Below are positions 18,969 to 26,148 of a stretch of 64,000 bases of DNA, piece by piece. The notes below the pieces were generated by a model. That model ran no database searches and was not told where the DNA came from. It saw only the letters and a list, made by a program, of their open reading frames with translations. Position 1 is the first letter of the stretch, and each line of letters starts with the position of its first letter. Made by a program: the position numbers and the translations under genes. The DNA is taken from positions 23,980 to 87,979 of the forward strand of contig NZ_CANTZW010000018.1 of NCBI RefSeq assembly GCF_947855115.1, read 5' to 3'. This DNA is from an uncultured Parabacteroides sp. (GTDB taxonomy: Bacteria; Bacteroidota; Bacteroidia; Bacteroidales; Tannerellaceae).

Positions 18969-19952
18969 ATGGAAAATGGCAAGATCGTTATTTATCGGAC
19001 AGCCGATGGTGAGACTTCAATTGACGTGAAATTGGAGAATGATACGGTGTGGCTTACACAAGCGCAGATGGCGGAGCTTTTTCAAAAGGATCGGACTGTT
19101 ATCGGTCGTCATATCAGAAATGTGTATATTGAAGCTGAGTTAGAGCGAGAAAGCACATGTGCAAAATTTGCACATATGGGTGTAGATAGGGATCAATTGT
19201 ATGAAACAACCGTATATAATTTAGATGTCATTATCTCGGTCGGCTATCGTGTCAAGTCTAAGCGTGGTACGCAATTCCGTATCTGGGCGAATAAAATCCT
19301 AAAAGAATACCTTGTTAAAGGTTACGCTGTCAATAAACAACTGACCCAACAAAAATACGACGAACTGAAGCTGCTTGTACAAGTACTCGGTCGTACAGTT
19401 AAGAGTCAGGAGGTTCTTTCCTCGGATGAAAGCCGTACGTTACTAGATGTGGTTATAGACTATACCTACGCCTTAGATACACTGGATAAGTATGACTATC
19501 AGCAATTGGATATTCATTCGACGACAAATGAGCAACGGTTTAGGGCTACCTATGAAAATGCGATGTTGGCCATTCAAGGATTGAAAAGTAAATTTGGTGG
19601 AAGTGATTTATTCGGGAACGAGAAAGACGGCTCTTTCAAAAGCTCTATCGGACAGATTTACCAAACTTTTGGTGGGGAGGATCTTTATCCATCGGTAGAG
19701 GAAAAAGCGGCTATGCTTCTTTATCTGGTTACAAAAAATCATTCATTCAGTGATGGTAATAAGCGTATAGCCGCGACGCTTTTCTTGTGGTTTCTCGATA
19801 ATAATGGAATCTTATATAATCCGGATGGAACGAAACGTATCGCTGATAATACATTGGTCGCTTTAACCTTGATGATTGCGGAAAGCCGGACGGAGGAGAA
19901 AGATATGATGGTGAAAGTCGTGGTGAATTTGATTAATAAGGAGAATTGGTGA
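18969..19952 (+). CDS. RhuM-domain protein fused to a Fic/Doc domain
   Basis: 327-aa protein with two recognisable parts. Residues about 1-125 (VWLTQAQMAELFQKDRTVIG, then SVGYRVKSKRGTQFRIWANK) match the 'virulence RhuM' family. Residues about 185-320 hold a Fic/Doc domain with catalytic motif H258-S-F-S-D262-G-N264-K-R266. Classical Fic AMPylators have HxFx(D/E)GNGRxxR. The Lys in place of the second Gly and the lack of a second Arg are Doc-like, and Doc phosphorylates its target instead of adding AMP. No clear inhibitory (S/T)xxxE(G/N) motif is seen, and no small antitoxin gene is adjacent. Target and role are unknown; a toxin-like or defence-related function is only a possibility. Confidence 0.85.
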   Translation: MENGKIVIYRTADGETSIDVKLENDTVWLTQAQMAELFQKDRTVIGRHIRNVYIEAELERESTCAKFAHMGVDRDQLYETTVYNLDVIISVGYRVKSKRGTQFRIWANKILKEYLVKGYAVNKQLTQQKYDELKLLVQVLGRTVKSQEVLSSDESRTLLDVVIDYTYALDTLDKYDYQQLDIHSTTNEQRFRATYENAMLAIQGLKSKFGGSDLFGNEKDGSFKSSIGQIYQTFGGEDLYPSVEEKAAMLLYLVTKNHSFSDGNKRIAATLFLWFLDNNGILYNPDGTKRIADNTLVALTLMIAESRTEEKDMMVKVVVNLINKENW

Positions 19953-19981
19953 AATAAAGGATTATAGTAAAAAGTGACTGT

Positions 19982-20461
19982 ATGGATGTCATATTGGTTA
20001 TACTTGGCGTTATTTGCTTGTTGGTGGGATTGGCGGGGTGTTTTTTGCCGGTCTTGCCGGGACCGCCGGTGGCGTATTTAGCTTTATGGCTGCTGCATTT
20101 TACGGGCTATGCGGAATTTGCGGTTACGGAATTGGTCGTGTGGGGATTACTGGTCGTGTTGGCGCAGGCGATGGACTATGTTACGCCCATGCTGGGGACT
20201 AAGTACAGCGGAGGGTCCAAGTGGGGGAATTGGGGATGTGCCGTGGGAACCGTGGCCGGTATATTCGTGTTTCCGCCTTGGGGGATCTTGCTGGGTCCTT
20301 TCGTGGGGGCTTTCGTTGGGGAACTTTTAGGAGGTAAGGCGTCCGGGGATGCGTTGAAGGCTGGTTTCGGGGCATTCGCTGGTTTTTTATTGAGTGTCGT
20401 ATTGAAAGTCACTCTTTGTGGCTATTTTATTTATAGCTTTGTGAGAGGGATAATTAATTGA
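19982..20461 (+). CDS. DUF456 family small membrane protein
   Basis: 159-aa integral membrane protein with about four hydrophobic segments. It has the DUF456 hallmarks: a first helix leading into GLAGCFLPVLPGPPVAYLAL, the central MDYVTPMLGTKYSGGSKWG, and the glycine-rich GPFVGAFVGELLGG. The biochemical function of the family is not established. The gene starts 29 bp after RhuM-Fic and ends 24 bp before the dehydrogenase, so co-transcription is possible, but no functional link is evident. Confidence 0.85.
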   Translation: MDVILVILGVICLLVGLAGCFLPVLPGPPVAYLALWLLHFTGYAEFAVTELVVWGLLVVLAQAMDYVTPMLGTKYSGGSKWGNWGCAVGTVAGIFVFPPWGILLGPFVGAFVGELLGGKASGDALKAGFGAFAGFLLSVVLKVTLCGYFIYSFVRGIIN

Positions 20462-20485
20462 AGATGGTAATTAATAAAGTAAGAT

Positions 20486-21388
20486 ATGTTTGAGAAAATA
20501 GTAGTGGTAGATTCTACCGGATTGAATACATGGGGAGTGGAGCGTTTGAAGACGCTTGGAAAAGAGGTCGTTTTTTATACCGGCATTCCGGAAACGGATG
20601 AGGAGACCGTGAACCGGATCGGGGAGGCTGATTGCGTACTTGTCTCTTATAATACACAGATCCGTAGGAATGTGATCGAGGCTTGCCCGAATATCAAATA
20701 CATCGGGATGTGCTGTACCCTTTATAGCGAGTCTAGTGCGAATGTGGATATAGCCGCCGCACGTGAGCGGGGGATAACGGTCTTGGGTATCCGCGACTAT
20801 GGCGATGAGGGAGTCGTGGAGTATGTTATTAGCGAGCTGGTCCGTCTGTTGCATGGTTTCGGCGGGAAACAGTGGAAACATAAGGCGTATGAGCTGGGCG
20901 GGCAAAAAGTGGGTATCATAGGATTAGGACGGACCGGGAGAATGATCGCTGACGCTCTTCGCTTCTTGGGGGCGGAGGTTTATTATTTCAGCCGTACTCG
21001 TAAGCCGGATGCCGAGGCCGCCGGTATCGCTTACCTGCCTTTGCGGGAGTTGCTGCCGGAGGTGGATATTTTATGTACTTGCTTACCTCGTAATACGATT
21101 CTTTTGGGGGCGGGCGAGTTTAGTTTGTTCGGTAATCTGAAGATATTGATCAATACGTCGGTAGGGCCTACTTTCCGTGTTCCGGATTTACAACGTTGGC
21201 TTAGTGCCCATAAACGGAACTTCTTCTTATGCGATGAGGTGGGTATCGGGAGTTATGCGGATACTTTGACGCAATTCGATAATGTGTTATATACGCCTAA
21301 GGTTTCCGGCCATTCGGAACAGTGCATGCAAAGGCTTTCCCGGAAAGTGATAGCTAATATTGAGAGTTATTTGGGGGGATATCGCTAA
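20486..21388 (+). CDS. NAD(P)-dependent D-isomer 2-hydroxyacid dehydrogenase family protein
   Basis: 300-aa cytoplasmic oxidoreductase, slightly shorter than typical members (about 310-330). The N-terminal substrate domain contains DCVLVSYNTQIRRNVIEACP. The Rossmann domain starts at about 137 with the nucleotide motif VGIIGLGRTGRMIADALRFLG. The following region has ILCTCLPRNT and NTSVGPTFRVPDL in place of the more usual NxxRG, and VSGHSEQ near the C-terminus supplies the catalytic histidine. The Arg of the canonical catalytic triad is not obvious, so activity on standard 2-hydroxyacids is uncertain. Substrate unknown. Confidence 0.82.
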   Translation: MFEKIVVVDSTGLNTWGVERLKTLGKEVVFYTGIPETDEETVNRIGEADCVLVSYNTQIRRNVIEACPNIKYIGMCCTLYSESSANVDIAAARERGITVLGIRDYGDEGVVEYVISELVRLLHGFGGKQWKHKAYELGGQKVGIIGLGRTGRMIADALRFLGAEVYYFSRTRKPDAEAAGIAYLPLRELLPEVDILCTCLPRNTILLGAGEFSLFGNLKILINTSVGPTFRVPDLQRWLSAHKRNFFLCDEVGIGSYADTLTQFDNVLYTPKVSGHSEQCMQRLSRKVIANIESYLGGYR

Positions 21389-21552
21389 TTATTGTTGTAA
21401 CGATCACCACTGTTGTTTTTATATTGTAGAGACGGGGCGTGCCCCGTCTCATCCCATCAAAATGGTAATTTAGAATACTATCAATCGGTGGGAGACGGGG
21501 CACGCCCCGTCTCTACAACAAAAACAACAGTGATAATCGTTATTGTTAATGG
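21389..21552. repeat. 164-bp inverted repeat with nested GC-rich palindromes (REP/MITE-like)
   Basis: Two arms of about 60 bp (21389-21450 and 21492-21552) are near-complementary across a 41-bp centre. The innermost 25 bp of each arm (21426-21450, 21492-21516) are exactly complementary, and each contains its own palindrome, gacggggcgtgccccgtc. The outer parts (cactgttgtttttat against acaaaaacaacagtg) match with few differences. It lies between the dehydrogenase and the convergent malic enzyme gene, and its strong hairpin could end both transcripts. No transposase is nearby. Small frames across it are by-products of the repeat. Confidence 0.8.
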
Positions 21553-21628
21553 CGGTCGTTATGATGGTAGTGATTGTTACAATAACGGTCGCTACAACCA
21601 CCACCACGACTGCTAGTGACACTGCCTA

Positions 21629-23917
21629 CTATCTGTTCTCTTTCTCGATCTGCTCCTGAACGATAGCGTCTACGACAGCTACGGTAGTCAGGTTCACGAT
21701 ATCACGGGTAGAGCTTTCTACGTCGGTGAAGTGGATCGGTTTGTTCAATCCCATCTGGATCGGGCCGATCGTCTCGGTGATACCTAGCGTATCCAATAGC
21801 TTGTATGCGCTGTTGGCAGAGCTTAGGTTCGGGAAGATCAAGGTATTCACGTCTTGCCCTTTCAGCTTGTTGAACGGGTACATATCGTCACGCAGCTTCT
21901 TGTCGAGAGCGAAGTTTACCTGCATCTCACCATCCACTACCATATCCGGATACGTCTTATGCAAGAAATCGATCGCCTCATGTACTTTCAGCGGGCTACC
22001 CTGCTTGTCGGAACCGAAGTTCGAGTAAGACAACATCGCCATCACCGGCTCGTGAGCGAAGAACTTCACGGCATCATGCGTCAGGCGGGCGATATCGATC
22101 AATACCTCGGCCGATGGGTGACGGTTGATCAACGTATCAGCCATAAAGAACGTACCCTTCTTGCAAGTAAGGATGTTCAAGGCACCGAAATGCTTGTAGC
22201 TCGGACGGATACCGATGATCTGCTCTGCCATCTTGGTAACCTCCGAGTAGCGGCTGTATACACCCGTTACGAAAGCGTCGGCGTCGCCGGTAGCCACCAT
22301 CATCATACCAAATGCGTTCCGGTCTACCATCTTCTCGCAAGCCTCCGAGTAAGTCACGCCCTCGCGCGCTTTCTTTTCAGAAAGGATACGAGCGTAGCGG
22401 TGGCGGCGTTCCGTCTCACGGTCGTGACGGAGGTTGACGATCTCGATACCGTCCAGACTGATATTCTCCTCGGCGGCGATCTTAGCCAGACGCTCCTCGT
22501 TACCCAGCAGGATCGGGATACAGATACCTTCCGCTTTCGCCTCGGCGGCGGCTTTCAGCATATTCACATGGTTCGCCTCGGCGAATACCACCCGTTTCGG
22601 GTTCGCTTTCGCCATATCGGTGAACGAGCGCAATAGTTTGTTATCATATCCCATCATCTCACGCAAATGGTTGGCGTAGCCCTCCCAGTCGGTGATCGTC
22701 TTGCGAGACACGCCCGAGTCGATAGCGGCTTTCGCCACGGCGCAAGATACACGGGTCAGCAAGCGGGGATCGAGCGCTTTCGGAAGGATATAGTCGCGTC
22801 CGAAAGTGGTGCGTTTCAGTTTATAGGCGGCGTTTACCACGTCGGGGACCGGCTCCTTGGCAAGGTCGGCGATGGCGTAGACGGCGGCCAGCTTCATCTC
22901 CTCGTTGATCGCCTTGGCGTGCGTGTCCAAGGCACCGCGGAAAATGTAAGGGAATCCCAGCACGTTGTTGATCTGGTTCGGATAGTCGGAACGTCCGGTA
23001 GCGAAGATGATATCATCCCGTGAGGCCATGGCGTCGGCGTAGGAGATCTCCGGGTTCGGGTTCGCCAAGGCGAATACGATCGGATCGGCGTTCATGCTGC
23101 GTACCATCTCCTTGGTCAATACGTTCGCCACGGAAAGGCCCAAAAATACGTCGGCTCCCACCACGGCCTCCTGCAAGGTCTTGATCGGACGGTCGGTAGC
23201 GAACTCCCGCTTGGCGGCGTTCAAGTCCGTGCGGCTGGTAGAGATAACTCCCTTGCTGTCGCACATGACGATATTCTCCTTGCGTGCGCCTAACATCACG
23301 TACAATTTTGTACATGAGATCGAGGCGGCTCCGGCACCGTTCACCACGATCTTCACGTCCTCGATTTTCTTGCCGGCGATCTCCAAGGCATTGATCAGCC
23401 CGGCACCCGAGATGATAGCCGTTCCATGTTGGTCGTCGTGCATGACGGGGATATCCAGCTCGTTTTTCAGGCGAGTCTCGATCTCGAAACACTCCGGCGC
23501 CTTGATATCCTCCAAGTTGATTCCTCCGAACGTAGGCGAGATCGCCTTCACGGTCTGGATAAACTTCTCCGGATCTTTCTCGTTCACCTCGATGTCGAAC
23601 ACGTCGATACCCGCGAATATCTTGAATAGCAATCCTTTGCCTTCCATCACCGGTTTACCGGCCAAGGGACCTATATCACCCAGCCCCAATACGGCAGTAC
23701 CGTTAGAGATCACCGCCACCAAGTTTCCTTTCGCCGTATATTCGTATGCGTCGTGCGGATTCTTCTCGATCTCCAGACAAGGTTCCGCTACGCCCGGAGA
23801 GTAGGCAAGGGATAGATCCGTCTGCGTACTATGAGGTTTTGTAGGGATGACCTCGATTTTACCCGGTTTGCCCTCGGCATGGTACCGAAGGGCCTCCTCT
23901 TTTGTAATCTTTGCCAT
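21629..23917 (-). CDS. maeB: NADP-dependent malic enzyme with C-terminal phosphotransacetylase-like domain
   Basis: 762-aa cytoplasmic enzyme converting malate to pyruvate and CO2 with NADP+ reduction. Residues about 15-400 are the malic enzyme part: TDLSLAYSPGVAEPC, GNLVAVISNGTAVLGLGDIG, IPVMHDDQHGTAIISGAGL and the NADP-binding VVNGAGAASISC. Residues about 430-760 form a phosphate acetyltransferase-like domain (VVFAEANHVNMLKAAAEAKA, SNFGSDKQGSPLKVHEAIDF), which in MaeB-type enzymes is regulatory rather than catalytic. Length matches MaeB. It is monocistronic, transcribed toward the inverted repeat, with a -7 box upstream at 23960-23967. Confidence 0.96.
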   Translation of the reverse strand: MAKITKEEALRYHAEGKPGKIEVIPTKPHSTQTDLSLAYSPGVAEPCLEIEKNPHDAYEYTAKGNLVAVISNGTAVLGLGDIGPLAGKPVMEGKGLLFKIFAGIDVFDIEVNEKDPEKFIQTVKAISPTFGGINLEDIKAPECFEIETRLKNELDIPVMHDDQHGTAIISGAGLINALEIAGKKIEDVKIVVNGAGAASISCTKLYVMLGARKENIVMCDSKGVISTSRTDLNAAKREFATDRPIKTLQEAVVGADVFLGLSVANVLTKEMVRSMNADPIVFALANPNPEISYADAMASRDDIIFATGRSDYPNQINNVLGFPYIFRGALDTHAKAINEEMKLAAVYAIADLAKEPVPDVVNAAYKLKRTTFGRDYILPKALDPRLLTRVSCAVAKAAIDSGVSRKTITDWEGYANHLREMMGYDNKLLRSFTDMAKANPKRVVFAEANHVNMLKAAAEAKAEGICIPILLGNEERLAKIAAEENISLDGIEIVNLRHDRETERRHRYARILSEKKAREGVTYSEACEKMVDRNAFGMMMVATGDADAFVTGVYSRYSEVTKMAEQIIGIRPSYKHFGALNILTCKKGTFFMADTLINRHPSAEVLIDIARLTHDAVKFFAHEPVMAMLSYSNFGSDKQGSPLKVHEAIDFLHKTYPDMVVDGEMQVNFALDKKLRDDMYPFNKLKGQDVNTLIFPNLSSANSAYKLLDTLGITETIGPIQMGLNKPIHFTDVESSTRDIVNLTTVAVVDAIVQEQIEKENR

Positions 23918-23959
23918 AGGTATGTTTATTAATTATGTTGTTCCTATTTAAAACCGTTG

Positions 23960-23967
23960 CAAAAGTA
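23960..23967 (-). promoter_or_regulatory. -7 box for the malic enzyme gene
   Basis: On the minus strand this reads TACTTTTG, a perfect TAnnTTTG match, 42 bp before the maeB start codon. Confidence 0.5.
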
Positions 23968-24043
23968 ACAAATTATTATGAGTTCGTCAGTTTTTGCTTA
24001 CAAATAGTTTTTAAGAAAGCGTGAATAGTAATCCGGTTTTAAC

Positions 24044-24074
24044 TTGCGAGAGTGGAACTCTATTGTTATATTTG
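24044..24074 (+). promoter_or_regulatory. promoter of the second HU-like gene (-33 and -7 boxes)
   Basis: TTG at 24044-24046, a 20-bp gap, then TATATTTG at 24067-24074: the best match to the Bacteroidetes -33/-7 pair in the window. Its position implies a leader of about 45-50 nt and rules out an in-frame TTG start at 24044, supporting the ATG at 24128. Confidence 0.6.
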
Positions 24075-24127
24075 ATGATTTAATAATCAGGGCCTCCGTT
24101 CAAGAGAGGCCCATAAATCTAATTATC

Positions 24128-24574
24128 ATGGCAATACTAGTAAAGCCTGTGCAGCGGATAAACCCGTTGGACAAGGAAGCGCCTAAGAAATGGTATGTAA
24201 CTCAAGTAACTACCGCCCAAGTGGACGAAACCCAGGTGGCGATGGAACTTGCCGATGAGACGACGCTGAACCCTTCCGAGGCGATGATGGCCATCCGTCA
24301 GCTTCGTAAGATCTTGCTTCGTAGGCTGATGGGAGGCGAGAGCGTGAAATTGGGTAACTGGGGTAGTTTCAGTGCCACCATTTCCAGTATAGGAGTTTCC
24401 ACGAAGGAGGAGGTGAACGCTCGGAACATCAAGAGCGTAAACCTGAATTTCCAGCCGGACGAGGCGTTCAAGAACGATCTGCAGAAGGCTACCTTCGCTT
24501 GGGTGGACAAGCTGGCGGAAGGACGACCGGGCGGTTCTGGTGGCTCCGACTCGGAATCTCCGGACGAGGTATAA
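24128..24574 (+). CDS. HU-like DNA-binding protein (Bacteroidetes type)
   Basis: 148-aa protein starting MAILVKPVQRINPLDKEAPK. The ATG at 24128 is preferred over an in-frame TTG 28 codons upstream because a promoter lies across that extension. Residues about 1-125 follow the HU fold used by 'HU family, Bacteroidetes' proteins: the helical NPSEAMMAIRQLRKILLRRL, then the beta-arm segment GESVKLGNWGSFSATISSIG, then INFQPD-like NLNFQPDEAFKNDLQKATF. The tail is flexible (GGSGGSDSESPDEV). It lacks the C-terminal helix-turn-helix seen in the protein at 1640. Expected to bind or bend DNA. A strong terminator and a 22-bp palindromic array follow. Confidence 0.82.
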   Translation: MAILVKPVQRINPLDKEAPKKWYVTQVTTAQVDETQVAMELADETTLNPSEAMMAIRQLRKILLRRLMGGESVKLGNWGSFSATISSIGVSTKEEVNARNIKSVNLNFQPDEAFKNDLQKATFAWVDKLAEGRPGGSGGSDSESPDEV

Positions 24575-24594
24575 GCTAGGGAGATAGATGCGGG

Positions 24595-24644
24595 CCGGGA
24601 TCCGGGCAGGTACTTACATGTACCCGCCCGGATCCCGGTTTTTT
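24595..24644 (+). terminator. terminator after the HU-like gene
   Basis: ccgggatccgggcaggta (24595-24612) pairs with tacccgcccggatcccgg (24621-24638), one mismatch, loop of 8, followed by six T (24639-24644). A textbook factor-independent terminator. Confidence 0.9.
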
Positions 24645-24662
24645 ATTGCCCGGATACGAGCG

Positions 24663-24794
24663 TGTATCTCTACGGCTGTTTCCTTGTACCTGTACGGGTA
24701 CGTCCGTGTATCCGTACGGCTGTATTCTTGTATCCGTACGGATACGACAATGTATCTACGTAGGAACAAGAATGTATCCATACGGATGTTGGAA
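24663..24794. repeat. array B: six 22-bp units with core TGTATCCGTACGG
   Basis: Units start at 24663, 24685, 24707, 24729, 24751 and 24773, exactly 22 bp apart. The core varies around TGTATCCGTACGG; unit 4 contains the perfect 16-bp palindrome gtatccgtacggatac, and the second halves of units are less conserved. A partial unit (cggatacgag) precedes the first. The array lies between the terminator of the HU-like gene and sbcD, in a 323-bp stretch with no gene; the remainder (24795-24897) shows nothing recognisable beyond AT-rich sequence upstream of sbcD. No homology to arrays A or C beyond period and palindromic design. Confidence 0.85.
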
Positions 24795-24897
24795 GGAGGA
24801 TACGGGACATACTTGATCGTTCGTTTTTTTGATTTGCCAAAATCTGATATCTGAAGGGAAAGAAGTACATTTGCCGGATCAAAATAGAAGAAGATAA

Positions 24898-26148
24898 ATG
24901 GCATTGAAACTTATCCATACGGCCGACTGGCATCTGGGCCAGACCTTTTTCGGCTATGACCGGGAGGTGGAGCACGAGGCTTTCCTCGGTTTTCTGACGA
25001 ATCTATTGGTGGAGCGGGAAACGGATGTCCTGTTGATCGCCGGCGACGTGTTCGACGTGGCGAACCCTTCTGCCGGGGCGCAACGCCGTTTCTATCGTTT
25101 CCTGCGGGAGGCGAACCGCCTGAATCCGGGTTTGCAGATCGTGATCATCGCCGGTAACCACGATTCCGCTATCCGCTTGGAAGCCCCGAATCCCTTGCTG
25201 GAGGAATTGAATACCTCGATCGTAGGTATCGTGGGGAGGACGGATTCCGGGGAGATCGACCTCGGATCGCTCGTTGTCCCATTGAGGAACCGTGCGGGAG
25301 AACGGGAAGCGCTTTGCCTAGCGGTACCTTTCCTCCGTCAAGGGGATTACCCGGCGGCATCTGGGGGAGAGCCTGATTCGTATGTGGCTGGTATCGGCCG
25401 GATGTATCGGCATCTCTACGCTTACGCAGATGCCCGGAGGAATCCCAGCGAGGCGATCGTGGCCTTGGGACATTTACACGCCACCGGAGCCGAGCTGTCG
25501 GAGGACGATCGGAGCGAGCGTGCGATCATGGGTGGGCTGGAGTCCGTATCCGCAGATACTTTCGATGCCGGGATCGCTTATACGGCACTGGGGCATATCC
25601 ACAAGGCGCAGCGGATCGGCGGGCGTGAGTCCGTACGTTACGCCGGAAGTCCGCTTCCTATGTCGTTTTCGGAGAAGAACTACCGGCATCAAGTGATAGC
25701 CGTGGAGATAGAGGAGGGGAATGTCGCAAGGATCGAGGCGATCGGGATACCGAGAGTCGCGGACCTGATACGTGTGCCGGAATCCCCGTTACCGCCGGAG
25801 GAGGTCTTGCGATGCCTCGACGGGCTTCCGGAGCCGGAGGAAGACAGCGAAGACGAGAGCCGCTGGCCTTACTTGGAGATACGGGTCTTGCTGACGGAGC
25901 CGGACCCTACGTTCCGTCATCGGGTGGAGGAGGCGTTGGTAAGGAAGGCGGTCCGCCTCACCTCGATCGTCCCTTCATATCCCCGGCGGGAAGGGGAGGC
26001 AGAGGAGAGGTCCTTGTCATATAATGATTTGCAAAAGATAGCCCCGTTGGATATGCTGAGGCATACGTTTGCCGTGAGATACGGAGGTGAGTTGCCCGAG
26101 GAGATAGAGACATTGTTTAATGAGGTGATGAGGGAGGTAGAGCTATGA
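24898..26148 (+). CDS. sbcD: exonuclease SbcCD, nuclease subunit
   Basis: 416-aa Mre11-type metallophosphoesterase that cuts hairpins and blocked DNA ends with SbcC. Metal motifs in order: HTADWHLGQTFFGYDRE (about 6-22), IAGDVFDVANPSAGAQRRF (about 47-65), IIAGNHDSAIRLEAPNP (about 83-99), ALGHLHATG (about 191) and YTALGHIHKAQRIGG (about 228). The C-terminal domain binds the SbcC coiled coil. The stop overlaps the sbcC start by 4 bp (ATGA), so the two are translationally coupled. The pair keeps long palindromes in check, which is notable next to the palindromic arrays here, although that link is only circumstantial. Confidence 0.97.
   Translation: MALKLIHTADWHLGQTFFGYDREVEHEAFLGFLTNLLVERETDVLLIAGDVFDVANPSAGAQRRFYRFLREANRLNPGLQIVIIAGNHDSAIRLEAPNPLLEELNTSIVGIVGRTDSGEIDLGSLVVPLRNRAGEREALCLAVPFLRQGDYPAASGGEPDSYVAGIGRMYRHLYAYADARRNPSEAIVALGHLHATGAELSEDDRSERAIMGGLESVSADTFDAGIAYTALGHIHKAQRIGGRESVRYAGSPLPMSFSEKNYRHQVIAVEIEEGNVARIEAIGIPRVADLIRVPESPLPPEEVLRCLDGLPEPEEDSEDESRWPYLEIRVLLTEPDPTFRHRVEEALVRKAVRLTSIVPSYPRREGEAEERSLSYNDLQKIAPLDMLRHTFAVRYGGELPEEIETLFNEVMREVEL

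Noticed and set aside
21413..21616. 67-codon frame containing RDGACPV across the inverted repeat
   Set aside because: It is a translation of the palindromic repeat itself, with no start context and compositionally odd tail; not a gene.
24044..24127. In-frame TTG extension of the second HU-like protein
   Set aside because: A well-spaced -33/-7 promoter overlaps it, and the family fold starts at the ATG at 24128.
24663..24794. Possible CRISPR array
   Set aside because: The repeated cores are only about 13-16 bp and drift between units, the spacers are 6-9 bp, and no cas gene is present. The same holds for the array at 41045-41200.
24588..24854. 88-codon plus-strand and overlapping minus-strand frames in the intergenic region
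   Set aside because: They arise from array B and the terminator stem; the heptad-like appearance follows from the near-21-bp period.
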